IMG/VR virus record: IMGVR_UViG_3300026268_000003 | Span: 1-55,635 of that record | Direction: 5' to 3' (one strand) | DNA length: 55,635 bases | Source of the DNA: a virus | Part shown: positions 42,544 through 49,266 of the stretch, piece by piece | Layout of the letters: each line of letters starts with the position of its first letter | Position numbering within the stretch: the stretch's first letter is position 1 | Position numbers and translations under genes: made by a program | Notes under the pieces: generated by a model | Seen by the model: the letters and a program-made list of their open reading frames with translations, nothing else | Database searches by the model: none | What the model was told of the DNA's origin: nothing

Positions 42544-42577
42544 AACTATCCTTTATTTATTGTTAAAATTTTATTTA

Positions 42578-42784
42578 CTAATCAAGTGTTTTAACATTCT
42601 TAGCAACAGCACCTTTTGTACTTTCTCCAATTTCAAATGTAATTTTTTGACCTTCTTCTAAAGTCTTAAAACTATCACTTTGAATTTCGGAAAAATGTAC
42701 AAAATAATCTTTATCGTCTGATATATTAGATATGAAACCATATCCTTTTTTACTATCAAACCATTTTACTTTACCTTCGTTCAT
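42578..42784 (-). CDS. Cold-shock protein (CspA family)
   Basis: 68 residues, a complete [18 protein letters not shown] holds RNP1 and DYFVHFSEI holds RNP2. Binds single-stranded RNA/DNA and melts RNA structure. Start 4 bp from the upstream gene's stop with AAGGATAAT. Useful for translation or transcription antitermination during infection. Confidence 0.93.
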   Translation of the reverse strand: MNEGKVKWFDSKKGYGFISNISDDKDYFVHFSEIQSDSFKTLEEGQKITFEIGESTKGAVAKNVKTLD

Positions 42785-42788
42785 TATA

Positions 42789-43217
42789 TTATCCTTTATC
42801 TATTTTATGATTTAAAAAATCTTTTTGTTTCTTTACAGCCTTTTTCAAAGCCGCTTTCTTTTCTTTGTTTCGGGCTAAAAGAATTTGTTCTCTTGTCCGA
42901 CGCTTAGTTTTCTTTGGTGGTCTAACCTTTGTAGGTTTTAACTTGCCCTTCAGTTTAGGTTGTTCTTTACCCTTGTGAAATACATTACCATCTTTATCAA
43001 CAAACTCGTTCATCCAATGCCATCCCGCGGGACGACCAGTTGGTTTATATGATTTAGGTTCTTCTGGGAAATCACAAGTAGCTAAAACACATATAGAACA
43101 AGTTACTGATACGGCTTCATCACCGACACCTCTAACTTCTCTACCACATTTATGACAACACATATAAAGTATACCATCTACTCTATAAGAATTTGATTTA
43201 TTTATTGCAGATTTCAT
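42789..43217 (-). CDS. Zinc-ribbon protein with basic tail
   Basis: 142 residues. [11 protein letters not shown]...[11 protein letters not shown] gives a CxxC...CxxC zinc ribbon in the first 50 residues; a Pro/Lys-rich, very basic tail follows ([35 protein letters not shown]). Looks like a nucleic-acid-binding protein. The layout (ribbon, [14 protein letters not shown], basic tail) is one I associate with marine phages, but I cannot name it. Confidence 0.6.
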   Translation of the reverse strand: MKSAINKSNSYRVDGILYMCCHKCGREVRGVGDEAVSVTCSICVLATCDFPEEPKSYKPTGRPAGWHWMNEFVDKDGNVFHKGKEQPKLKGKLKPTKVRPPKKTKRRTREQILLARNKEKKAALKKAVKKQKDFLNHKIDKG

Positions 43218-43234
43218 AACCTTCCTTTTTTTAT

Positions 43235-43471
43235 TTAAGCTTCTCCAACAATATCTCCACTAGCTCTTTGGGCTCTATATAACTCATGGTCATTTTTATG
43301 TACCTTTTTTAGCATCTCGTGGATTTGTCTGAAGTCATCTTCATGAGCCATTTCAAATTCAATAATATCATCTATTAAATAGCCAATTATATCTGTAGCC
43401 TTTTCCAAGTCTTCCTTATTAATAGAATCTTCAACTTGTTCTAATAGATTTACTAACTTTGTTATGTTCAT
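43235..43471 (-). CDS. Small helical acidic protein (78 aa)
   Basis: 78 residues, nearly all helix (LLEQVEDSINKEDLEKATDI, FRQIHEMLKKVHKNDHELYR). A good frame with an AGGAGTAA site. No family known. Directly follows tRNA-Cys. Confidence 0.5.
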   Translation of the reverse strand: MNITKLVNLLEQVEDSINKEDLEKATDIIGYLIDDIIEFEMAHEDDFRQIHEMLKKVHKNDHELYRAQRASGDIVGEA

Positions 43472-43484
43472 TTATTACTCCTTG

Positions 43485-43552
43485 AGTGCCGGGTGAGATT
43501 CGAACTCACGTACAATGGATTTGCAATCCACCCCATTAGACCACTCTGGCAC
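43485..43552 (-). tRNA. tRNA-Cys (GCA)
   Basis: Acceptor stem GTGCCAG/CCGGCAC (one A-C mismatch), anticodon loop TTGCAAA giving GCA, T-arm GTGAG-TTCGAAT-CTCAC and discriminator U, a Cys identity base. The D-arm is short (total 68 nt). CCA is not encoded. The 3' end of the SWIM gene overlaps its 5' end. Confidence 0.85.
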
Positions 43553-43799
43553 CGACACGGCCCCTCTGTCGATGCGAAAACTTTTTATTTTGTATTTCAT
43601 TGATGTGTTTACAAAACTTTCTACCCCAACGATGTCTGAATGTAAAAGCTTTACATTCACAAGACCATTCAACTCGATTCGAGTCAAACCTAATATCATA
43701 TGGTTTACCATCTATCGTGTAATGATAAATATCATAGTCATCTACTAAAACACCATCAAATTTTTCGATTAAATAGTTAATCAATTCTTTATTTTTCAT
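43536..43799 (-). CDS. SWIM zinc-finger protein overlapping tRNA-Cys
   Basis: 87 residues. WSCECKAFTFRHRWGRKFCK then HI fits the SWIM pattern CxC...CxH, a zinc motif in DNA-associated proteins. The last nine residues are encoded by the first bases of tRNA-Cys, so gene end and tRNA start share DNA. ATG coupled to the HAD gene stop. Confidence 0.6.
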   Translation of the reverse strand: MKNKELINYLIEKFDGVLVDDYDIYHYTIDGKPYDIRFDSNRVEWSCECKAFTFRHRWGRKFCKHINEIQNKKFSHRQRGRVGARVV

Positions 43800-44279
43800 T
43801 TAAAAATCCCCGTCAGCTACTTGAAACACATTAAGTCCAAGAGACCGCCACATTTTAACAACCTTATCCCTGTCATCAACAACAAGAAATACATCATTGA
43901 TATCAACGTGTTTATCTAACATATCTTTTTTAAGAATATCATCTGGTGTAAAATGATTGGTTTTAGAATCTCTCATAACTAATTTTTTAAATGGAATTCT
44001 ATTGTGAGTCAACCAAGACAACGTTGCTGTTGCTGTTTTATCTGACCTACCAGAAAAAATGATGATAGTGAAACCATCATCGGCTAACAATTGAGCCAAC
44101 TTAACAACGGATGGATTAGGTACATCCAACCTAATATTAGACGGGTCAAAAAACTTATCCCAATCCAACTTACCATTTGATTTAGTAGAAACATCCCGTC
44201 TCTTATCAATAAGAGCGAGTGTACCATCAAGGTCAAAAATGACCTTATTCTTTTTAAAATTGTGACCTGATTTAATCAT
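43800..44279 (-). CDS. HAD-family phosphatase (PNK 3'-phosphatase-like)
   Basis: 159 residues. VIFDLDGTLALIDKRR (DxDGT nucleophile), IIIFSGRSDKTATATLSWL (motif II Ser) and VFLVVDDRDKVVKMWRSLGL (DD motif) are in the arrangement of the C-terminal phosphatase of T4 polynucleotide kinase. No kinase part is present. Probably removes 3'-phosphate or nucleotide phosphate. Transcribed from the sigma-70-type promoter whose -10 ends 5 bp before its ATG. Confidence 0.78.
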   Translation of the reverse strand: MIKSGHNFKKNKVIFDLDGTLALIDKRRDVSTKSNGKLDWDKFFDPSNIRLDVPNPSVVKLAQLLADDGFTIIIFSGRSDKTATATLSWLTHNRIPFKKLVMRDSKTNHFTPDDILKKDMLDKHVDINDVFLVVDDRDKVVKMWRSLGLNVFQVADGDF

Positions 44280-44284
44280 AACCT

Positions 44285-44313
44285 AATATACAAATAATGC
44301 AAACAAAAGTCAA
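44285..44313 (-). promoter_or_regulatory. Sigma-70-type early promoter, leaderless arrangement
   Basis: -35 TTGACT (44308-44313), 17-bp spacer, -10 TATATT (44285-44290), then AGGTT and ATG. The start site would fall at or next to the A of ATG, so the HAD mRNA may be leaderless. Upstream CTC and the spacer TTTGTTTGCATTAT are shared with the 50496 promoter. Confidence 0.85.
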
Positions 44314-44336
44314 GAGCTTTTTTTAATTATTTTTAG

Positions 44337-44381
44337 TGGGCGGGTAAGTTTTGACACTCACGACCTATAGCCTCCCGCCCC
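44337..44381 (-). other. tRNA-like remnant or hairpin
   Basis: GGGCGGG (44374-44380) pairs with CCCGCCC (44338-44344). The interior contains GTGAG-TGTCAAAA-CTTAC, an imperfect T-arm with an 8-base loop, next to the 3' acceptor strand as in a tRNA, but the anticodon arm is missing. It may be a decayed tRNA, or serve as a terminator for the porin transcript. Confidence 0.35.
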
Positions 44382-44392
44382 ATTATCCTTAC

Positions 44393-45187
44393 TTAAAAGG
44401 TATAACTTACTCGTACTGAAACGTCTCCATCTGCGGATAACTCTGAACGAATGTTAGAATTACCGTAGTGATAACCAACACCATACATGGTTTTGGTGTC
44501 ATCACCCATAGATGAATATCCTACAAGAGCAGTGATACCTTTAGTAAAAGACGGCGAGATTACAGCTCTATACCATAAATCCCCACTCGTTTCTTCACTA
44601 AGGTCATACTCAAAATAAGATGCGATTGAACCAAGTGATTCATATGAAAATGTTCCACTTGCATCCAATAGACGTGCTTCATCACTATTGATAGAAACCC
44701 CAGCAGTGTGACCAAGTAATTCGTAAGATGTTCTTACAGAATATGACTGGTCATTGCCGTAAAATCCAGCAATACCTACACCCGCGTATTCGGTAGATGC
44801 TCCAAGTCCAACGGCATAAGCCTGAGAACTTGGTTCACTAACGAATGGATTTCCTGAAGGTCTATGCCAATGATTGGAAAGACCAAAAGGAACTCTTTGT
44901 TGTCCAAGTGTAACGGAAGTAACTTTAGCATCTACATTGTAATATGCTTCTTCTACGTTCACGCCACCCTCTGACAATTGCGATGTAAGTTTCCATCCTT
45001 CTCCACTATAAGAAATTCCTGTATATGGTGTGGTAAAAGATACTGTATCACCTATAGTAATATCAGTACTAAACTCACCACTCCAAGAATTTACCGATTC
45101 AACGGCTTCTTCTTGTACTTCTTCTTGTGCGAAAATAATTCCGCCGAAAAAGACAATAGTAGATAGGATTGTTTTTAGTGTATTCAT
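44393..45187 (-). CDS. Outer-membrane porin
   Basis: 264 residues from ATG 45187 (AGGAG site; longer readings run through tRNA-Ala). Signal peptide MNTLKTILSTIVFFGGIIFA cleaved before Q, an acidic linker, then an antiparallel beta-barrel with alternating strands: TLGQQRVPFGLSNHWHRPSG (a porin hallmark), AVGLGASTEYAGVGIAGFYG, and a C-terminal strand VSVRVSYTF ending in Phe, the BamA-recognised beta-signal. Similar in style to FCB-group porins. May alter host permeability or block other phages. Lies 109 bp downstream of tRNA-Ala. Confidence 0.8.
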   Translation of the reverse strand: MNTLKTILSTIVFFGGIIFAQEEVQEEAVESVNSWSGEFSTDITIGDTVSFTTPYTGISYSGEGWKLTSQLSEGGVNVEEAYYNVDAKVTSVTLGQQRVPFGLSNHWHRPSGNPFVSEPSSQAYAVGLGASTEYAGVGIAGFYGNDQSYSVRTSYELLGHTAGVSINSDEARLLDASGTFSYESLGSIASYFEYDLSEETSGDLWYRAVISPSFTKGITALVGYSSMGDDTKTMYGVGYHYGNSNIRSELSADGDVSVRVSYTF

Positions 45188-45296
45188 CGCGTCACTCCTA
45201 TTTGTTATGTTGGATTCATTTATAATAGGTTGAACCCTTTGACCTATTGTGAGATATATTACAGAATATGTAATGGTCTGATATCTCCTTTCATTG

Positions 45297-45369
45297 TGGA
45301 GCTGACAGGACTCGAACCTGCGACTTCCTCCGTGCAAGGGAGGCACTCTCCCAACTGAGTTACAGCCCC
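45297..45369 (-). tRNA. tRNA-Ala (UGC)
   Basis: 73 nt. Acceptor GGGGCTG/CAGCTCC with the G3-U70 Ala identity pair, D-arm ACTC..GAGT, anticodon loop CTTGCAC (UGC), T-arm GCAGG-TTCGAGT-CCTGT. Discriminator A, CCA not encoded. Standard cloverleaf. Confidence 0.95.
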
Positions 45370-45385
45370 AGCTCTCGAACTGTAA

Positions 45386-45673
45386 CTACGTTTTTTCCAA
45401 TTCTTTTAAATCTTCCAATGTTGGTTGTACATATAAATAATACGCTTCTTCCTTTTGAGAATTATCATATATCTCTTCTTGGTCAACCAACTTATTTAAT
45501 TCTCCTACATCTTGGTCATACATATGATTGTTAAACCATTCTTCTAAATCTTCTTTTGTAAAATTTTCACCAAGTTCTTCTACTATCATAGGATACTCAT
45601 CAGTATCAAATTCTATTTGGTCTCTAAATATATATTGTGTAATTGTTTTTAATCTACCTATCCGATATTTCAT
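45386..45673 (-). CDS. Unknown acidic protein (95 aa)
   Basis: 95 residues, very acidic (LVDQEEIYDNSQKEEAYYLY). Begins MKYRIGRLKTITQYIF. The ATG has AAAGG upstream. No domain recognised. Lies upstream of tRNA-Ala and porin. Confidence 0.45.
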   Translation of the reverse strand: MKYRIGRLKTITQYIFRDQIEFDTDEYPMIVEELGENFTKEDLEEWFNNHMYDQDVGELNKLVDQEEIYDNSQKEEAYYLYVQPTLEDLKELEKT

Positions 45674-45691
45674 GTTAACCTTTATTTTAAA

Positions 45692-45753
45692 AGTACGGCC
45701 ACCAATTATAAAGAAGGTTCAAGTTATAAGATAACAAACTTGATGACCGTACT
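45692..45753 (-). terminator. Nested hairpin downstream of membrane gene
   Basis: Outer stem AGTACGG/CCGTACT (7 bp) encloses an inner 7-bp stem TCAAGTT/AACTTGA with an 11-base loop, followed on the minus strand by TTTTAAAAT. It overlaps the stop codon of the 45753 gene. A terminator or RNA-processing site. Confidence 0.45.
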
Positions 45754-46682
45754 CATTTCTTTTGTGGTGAAATTCTTGCTTGTTTACTTTCCATATTAAT
45801 ATCTGTATTATCATCTATTGGTATACTCATATTATGTAACGCTTCCATTGATGGATTTTCTTCCTCAATATTAAATATCTCCTTAGCTTTGGAAACCAAT
45901 GGTTTTTTTTCACCATATATTTTCCACCATTTTCGCTTATTTTTATTTTTTATCGCAGCGGGTTGGTTACCATTTTTTTCTTTAGCTTCTAACGCTACAT
46001 TATATCCTATAACTAACACAACAGCTAATGGGTCAAACACAAAGATAAGAATAAAGATAAAGAACTTAACTACTGTATCTACATCAGTTCCAAATGTTCT
46101 GGCTAAATAAATGGCTGGCCCCACATCAACTCCAGTTTCTATCAACGCTGTTTTTAAATCACCAATCTCTGCCTTAACTTCTAATATTTCATCATTTACT
46201 TTTAATACCTTTGGATTATAATCTGAACGAAGTTGCCTTTTCGCAGTAATATAATTGTCAGGCAATTCTTCAATAGCAAATTCTAATTCATCTTTAAGAT
46301 ATTGTTTATCTTCTTGTAACTGACTTAATCTATCTTCTTTATATAATAAAACCGTAGATTCTTTTTCAAATTCAATTGTTGCACCTTGATAGGCATTAGA
46401 TAGGAATCCAAATATACCAGCCGATGTTATACCAACTAATGTAATCACACCAACTAACATATAAGTTTTCATCCAAAGATTTATCTTTGTCCAATACCGA
46501 TATAAAAATGTTGCTGTTACTAATTTAGCAAATTCTAAACTACCTGCCATAATAATTACAGCTAAAGTAGCACCAGAAAATAATTTAGATAATCCAAATA
46601 CAGAATAAAATGCGGCACTACCAGCAACAGCTAAGGCCGAAATACCTACAAGGTATGGGAATATTTTACTTCGTTCAAACAT
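45753..46682 (-). CDS. Multi-pass membrane protein with cytoplasmic coiled coil
   Basis: 309 residues. TM helices near 8-32, 36-58, 72-95 and 205-230 (FFIFILIFVFDPLAVVLVIG). A coiled coil lies between TM3 and TM4 (DRLSQLQEDKQYLKDELEFA...LKVNDEILEVKAEIGDLKTA), and the tail is charged and disordered. This architecture recurs in marine T4-like phages. Function unknown; the FDPLAVVL motif in the last helix is characteristic. A GGAG ribosome site and an ATATTTAT box precede it. Confidence 0.6.
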   Translation of the reverse strand: MFERSKIFPYLVGISALAVAGSAAFYSVFGLSKLFSGATLAVIIMAGSLEFAKLVTATFLYRYWTKINLWMKTYMLVGVITLVGITSAGIFGFLSNAYQGATIEFEKESTVLLYKEDRLSQLQEDKQYLKDELEFAIEELPDNYITAKRQLRSDYNPKVLKVNDEILEVKAEIGDLKTALIETGVDVGPAIYLARTFGTDVDTVVKFFIFILIFVFDPLAVVLVIGYNVALEAKEKNGNQPAAIKNKNKRKWWKIYGEKKPLVSKAKEIFNIEEENPSMEALHNMSIPIDDNTDINMESKQARISPQKK

Positions 46683-46700
46683 ATAAGGTTCTCCTTTTAT

Positions 46701-46708
46701 ATAAATAT
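46701..46708 (-). promoter_or_regulatory. ATATTTAT box upstream of multi-pass membrane protein
   Basis: Sense-strand ATATATTTATATAAAAGGAG, 19 bp from the ATG at 46682, merging into the ribosome site. Confidence 0.4.
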
Positions 46709-46716
46709 ATAAAACC

Positions 46717-46905
46717 TTACTTTATATCTTCAAATTCTGCTTCTATTATGTCCATGCAAAAATAAAAATCTTTACCACTTCTAAGAACTGTATCGGCTCC
46801 CCAACATTTTTTCCAGTACTCTGTACCTTTTTTGTTGGTTACCTCTACACCCATTCTACCCAATATCCAATATAAGGTATCATTAACATTTATATATTTA
46901 CGCAT
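46717..46905 (-). CDS. Small unknown protein (62 aa)
   Basis: 62 residues with several Trp and Cys (YWKKCWGADTVLRSGKDFYF). One Cys pair is spaced widely. Good coding character; no family. Confidence 0.45.
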   Translation of the reverse strand: MRKYINVNDTLYWILGRMGVEVTNKKGTEYWKKCWGADTVLRSGKDFYFCMDIIEAEFEDIK

Positions 46906-46913
46906 TATAAAAA

Positions 46914-46951
46914 CAAAGCCACCCTAAACGCTACACAACACCTCTTTGTTC
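46914..46951 (-). terminator. Possible terminator after Hsp20
   Basis: On the minus strand AACAAAG pairs with CTTTGTT and is followed by TTT. It lies between the Hsp20 stop and the 62-aa gene, so it could end the Hsp20 message. Long loop, moderate support. Confidence 0.35.
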
Positions 46952-46965
46952 ATGCGTAACCTTTA

Positions 46966-47445
46966 TTAAGATATCTTTACAAATGTCTTTTTAGGTTGTT
47001 CTGGCTCTATTTTTGGAACGTCAATCATTAGTATCCCGTTTTCAAATTTAGCGTTGATGTTATCACCATCAAGACTATCACCTAAAGTGAAACTACGTTT
47101 GAAAGATGAACCTTTAAGTTCTCTACGAAGAACTTTTGCTTTATCATCTGCAGAACCTATTGAATGTTTCTTGCCTGAAATAGTCAAGACACCTTCTTCA
47201 ACTTCAACTTCAAGGTCTTTCTTGTCTAAACCTGGAATTTCAGCAACGATACCAACTTTGTCATCGTATTCATAGACATTTACCTTTGGATAAGCTGAAC
47301 CTTGAAAAGGCGTAACTCCAACAGTATTTACAAACTCTGGAAAGTTTGTTTCAAACATACTATCAAATAGTTTATCAAACGGGGTTAAAAAAGAATCCCT
47401 ATCAAAGAATGTAGGGAGATTGCGGATTGTTGTGACTTTAGTCAT
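46966..47445 (-). CDS. Small heat-shock protein Hsp20
   Basis: 159 residues. The alpha-crystallin domain includes YPKVNVYEYDDKVGIVAEIP, LEVEVEEGVLTISGKK, RREL...FKRSFTL and AKFENGILMIDVPK (the GxLxxxxP signature). A 12-mer-type chaperone that holds unfolding proteins. Marine T4-like phages often carry it, thought to aid scaffold or capsid folding. An ATATTTAT box lies 78 bp upstream; AGGAGAAAAACC ribosome site. Confidence 0.94.
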   Translation of the reverse strand: MTKVTTIRNLPTFFDRDSFLTPFDKLFDSMFETNFPEFVNTVGVTPFQGSAYPKVNVYEYDDKVGIVAEIPGLDKKDLEVEVEEGVLTISGKKHSIGSADDKAKVLRRELKGSSFKRSFTLGDSLDGDNINAKFENGILMIDVPKIEPEQPKKTFVKIS

Positions 47446-47522
47446 GGTTTTTCTCCTGTTTTGTTTACTTTTTAGTCAAACATTAACGTCCTCAATTGAG
47501 CGACATTAATTCTTATTCATTA

Positions 47523-47530
47523 ATAAATAT
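47523..47530 (-). promoter_or_regulatory. ATATTTAT box upstream of hsp20
   Basis: Sense-strand ACATATTTATTAATG, 78 bp from the hsp20 ATG. The only other interpretation is chance AT-richness. Confidence 0.4.
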
Positions 47531-47550
47531 GTAGAGATTTATTAAAACGT

Positions 47551-47718
47551 TCAAGCTTTTTTCAAATAATCTTCTGGTATAAACCATATCCTGCCCATAG
47601 TATCTCGCACTCTGACATGATTTTGTAAAGTTTGATTACCATCTCGTTTTACTATCTCATTTATATAAAGTGTACCATCTGTTGATGTGTACGTTTTTAT
47701 AACCTTATACTTTTGCAT
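47551..47718 (-). CDS. Small unknown protein (55 aa)
   Basis: 55 residues, MQKYKVIKTYTSTDGTLYIN, then VRVRDTMGRIWFIPEDYLKK. A compact beta-rich, SH3-like alternating pattern. GGAG ribosome site upstream. Good coding character and exact fit in a gap that otherwise would be empty. Function unknown. Confidence 0.5.
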   Translation of the reverse strand: MQKYKVIKTYTSTDGTLYINEIVKRDGNQTLQNHVRVRDTMGRIWFIPEDYLKKA

Positions 47719-47719
47719 T

Positions 47720-47797
47720 TTAGTTACTCCATTTCATGCTTGTATAACTTTGTGTTGTTGTTTCTGTAGCGTAAGAAACTATAATTACATATGTCAT
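47720..47797 (-). CDS. 25-aa micro-gene
   Basis: MTYVIIVSYATETTTQSYTS, then MKWSN. ATGA overlap with the upstream stop and 1 bp from the next ATG. It carries the ribosome site (GGAG) of the next gene. Weak evidence for function. Confidence 0.3.
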   Translation of the reverse strand: MTYVIIVSYATETTTQSYTSMKWSN

Positions 47798-47898
47798 AAT
47801 CTCTTAGCTATTTTTTCGGCTAACCAATCCATTATTTCTATTGAGTGTGTACAATACAAACAAATAAATATTAACCAATAATCTTCTAAAAATTGCAT
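47794..47898 (-). CDS. 34-aa micro-gene
   Basis: MQFLEDYWLIFICLYCTHSI then EIMDWLAEKIAKRL: one short hydrophobic stretch and an amphipathic end. Starts with GGAGCTTAA immediately before ATG, whose ribosome site overlaps the thermonuclease stop. Plausible membrane-associated peptide. Confidence 0.4.
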   Translation of the reverse strand: MQFLEDYWLIFICLYCTHSIEIMDWLAEKIAKRL

Positions 47899-48285
47899 TT
47901 AAGCTCCAAATACTTTTTTCTTTTCACCATGATACTCATACGCGTGTCCTTCATCTTTCAGTAATTCATTTACGGACTTCTCGTGTCCTTTAACAAATAA
48001 CTCTCCAAGAACTCTACCATACTTTCCTCTACCATGTGATATGATTGAAAACTTACCTTCATCAGAATTTTCTAAAAGGTCTTTTACATAAGCTTTTGCT
48101 TCTAAACCTTTTTTCTTTTCTTCTAAATCCCGTGTTCTACTTTCCCAAGTATCAACACCATAAAATCTTATTCTACTCTTCACCCACACGTTAAACCCCA
48201 AATCAATCATTGCGTCAGCGGTATCCCCATCAACAACTCTAACCAATTTACAACTATATCCATGCTTCTTAACTTGTGCTCCCAT
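47899..48285 (-). CDS. Thermonuclease (SNase family)
   Basis: 128 residues. RVVDGDTADAMID, RIRFYGVDTWESR and GRGKYGRVLGELFV are the SNase active-site strands (Asp, Arg, Glu in VDGD, the R before FYGVDTWE, and KYGR). The GLEAKAY helix fits. No signal peptide, so it is cytoplasmic, unlike most SNases. May degrade host DNA or RNA. RBS GGAGATAAAT. Confidence 0.9.
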   Translation of the reverse strand: MGAQVKKHGYSCKLVRVVDGDTADAMIDLGFNVWVKSRIRFYGVDTWESRTRDLEEKKKGLEAKAYVKDLLENSDEGKFSIISHGRGKYGRVLGELFVKGHEKSVNELLKDEGHAYEYHGEKKKVFGA

Positions 48286-48317
48286 AATATTTATCTCCGT
48301 ATTTTTATGTTACGTAT

Positions 48318-48325
48318 ATAAATAT
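48318..48325 (-). promoter_or_regulatory. ATATTTAT box upstream of thermonuclease
   Basis: Sense-strand ATATATTTATATACG, 33 bp from the ATG at 48285, at the typical distance. Confidence 0.45.
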
Positions 48326-48337
48326 ATATGAAAAAAA

Positions 48338-48598
48338 TTAATATCTACTTATAGATAATACCTTACTAAAATTTTTATCGTATTTTCCTTTTTCTAGCCT
48401 CTCTAATACTTTTTGTGCTTCTTGCTGTTTCAAGGGTTTCAATATTGTTTCTCCCTTATGCTTAAACGTAGAATTAGAAGTAGAAGCTAATTGCTGAATA
48501 ACACTCAAACCACTTTTGTATTGAAGATATGCTTCATAAGTACATCTCAAATTATTATTACTCGCTAAAATAATATATTTATCATAGTTCAGTTCCAT
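48338..48598 (-). CDS. Unknown protein (86 aa)
   Basis: 86 residues. MELNYDKYIILASNNNLRCT, then a helical part LKQQEAQKVLERLEKGKYDK. Start overlaps the 48582 gene. Helical; pattern could be a small DNA-binding or anti-host protein, but no family is named. Confidence 0.45.
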   Translation of the reverse strand: MELNYDKYIILASNNNLRCTYEAYLQYKSGLSVIQQLASTSNSTFKHKGETILKPLKQQEAQKVLERLEKGKYDKNFSKVLSISRY

Positions 48599-48755
48599 CA
48601 ATCATAGTTCCTTTCAAATATTCTTTAACTAAAATGTTCTCTACCCGTTGTCGTTCTTTATAATCTACATAAGATTCTTTTTCCAAACGTTTAGGGCCAT
48701 GTAACATACTGCTTATCTTAAACCGTTCCTTTTTTTCTTTATTGGGTTTCGGCAT
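48582..48755 (-). CDS. Small basic/acidic helical protein (57 aa)
   Basis: Start at ATG 48755 (MPKPNKEKKERFKISSMLHG), with AAGGA 7 bp upstream; the longer reading to 48788 lies in the 3' end of another gene. Continues LEKESYVDYKERQRVENILV. Charged helix, no family. Confidence 0.45.
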   Translation of the reverse strand: MPKPNKEKKERFKISSMLHGPKRLEKESYVDYKERQRVENILVKEYLKGTMIDGTEL

Positions 48756-48900
48756 CTTTTGTCCTTTTTCTTTTTGGTGAATTTTCATATCTACGTTGAG
48801 CTCGCAAAATATTTATACTTCTCCGAGTAGCTTTCAATCTACGCAATTTTTTTAATCGCTTTCTTTTGGTAATCTGATTAGTATTATTTCGTTTTCTCAT
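48739..48900 (-). CDS. Arg/Lys-rich small protein (53 aa)
   Basis: 53 residues, MRKRNNTNQITKRKRLKKLR then RLKATRRSINILRAQRRYEN. Extremely basic and helical, in the manner of a nucleic-acid-compacting or ribosomal-type peptide. ATG is 2 bp after the upstream stop. Resembles the 48-aa basic protein at 11440 in size and charge. Confidence 0.5.
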   Translation of the reverse strand: MRKRNNTNQITKRKRLKKLRRLKATRRSINILRAQRRYENSPKRKRTKDAETQ

Positions 48901-48902
48901 GC

Positions 48903-49187
48903 TTATTTATTTCCCATTTCAATTTTTAACTCACAGCCTAAATGATTAGTGCCTGAACCTATATAATCCCAATCCACATCATAAGTATTTTTACCACATA
49001 TATCACATACCCATGATTCTTTTGCTCGTTGACCATTAAGAGTTTGTTCATCAAACTCAATCCACCTACCTCTATCATTAAGTGTAGCAGATATAAGTCC
49101 GGCAATGGTTTTCCTTGCCGCTTCAGACGATAAATTTATCTGACTCTCGGACATATCATCTAATACATCCATTATTATTTGTTTCAT
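48903..49187 (-). CDS. Unknown protein with C-terminal zinc-type Cys (94 aa)
   Basis: 94 residues. N-terminal helices, then SWVCDICGKNTYD and HLGCELKI: a CxxC with a later Cys, perhaps one zinc site. Start follows a GGAG site in the gap after the AAA gene. No family. Confidence 0.5.
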   Translation of the reverse strand: MKQIIMDVLDDMSESQINLSSEAARKTIAGLISATLNDRGRWIEFDEQTLNGQRAKESWVCDICGKNTYDVDWDYIGSGTNHLGCELKIEMGNK

Positions 49188-49211
49188 ATTTTTTCTCCTT
49201 ATAGTTAAATA

Positions 49212-49250
49212 ACGGGGTCAGGAAAAAAATGAGTGAAAACCTAACCCCGT
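49212..49250. terminator. Strong 11-bp hairpin after the AAA gene
   Basis: ACGGGGTTAGG pairs with CCTGACCCCGT across a 17-base loop. On the minus strand the tail is TATTTAAC rather than a U-tract, so it is at best a partial terminator. It could also be an mRNA-stability stem between the AAA gene and the 94-aa gene. Confidence 0.5.
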
Positions 49251-49266
49251 CTTTTGTGAGAAAAAC

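Noticed and set aside
43475-43711. 78-aa frame across tRNA-Cys
   Set aside because: Shadow of the SWIM gene and tRNA; no coding pattern of its own.
45188-45346. N-terminal extension of the porin (MPPLHGGSRRFESC...)
   Set aside because: Reads through tRNA-Ala; the real start at 45187 has AGGAG and a signal peptide.
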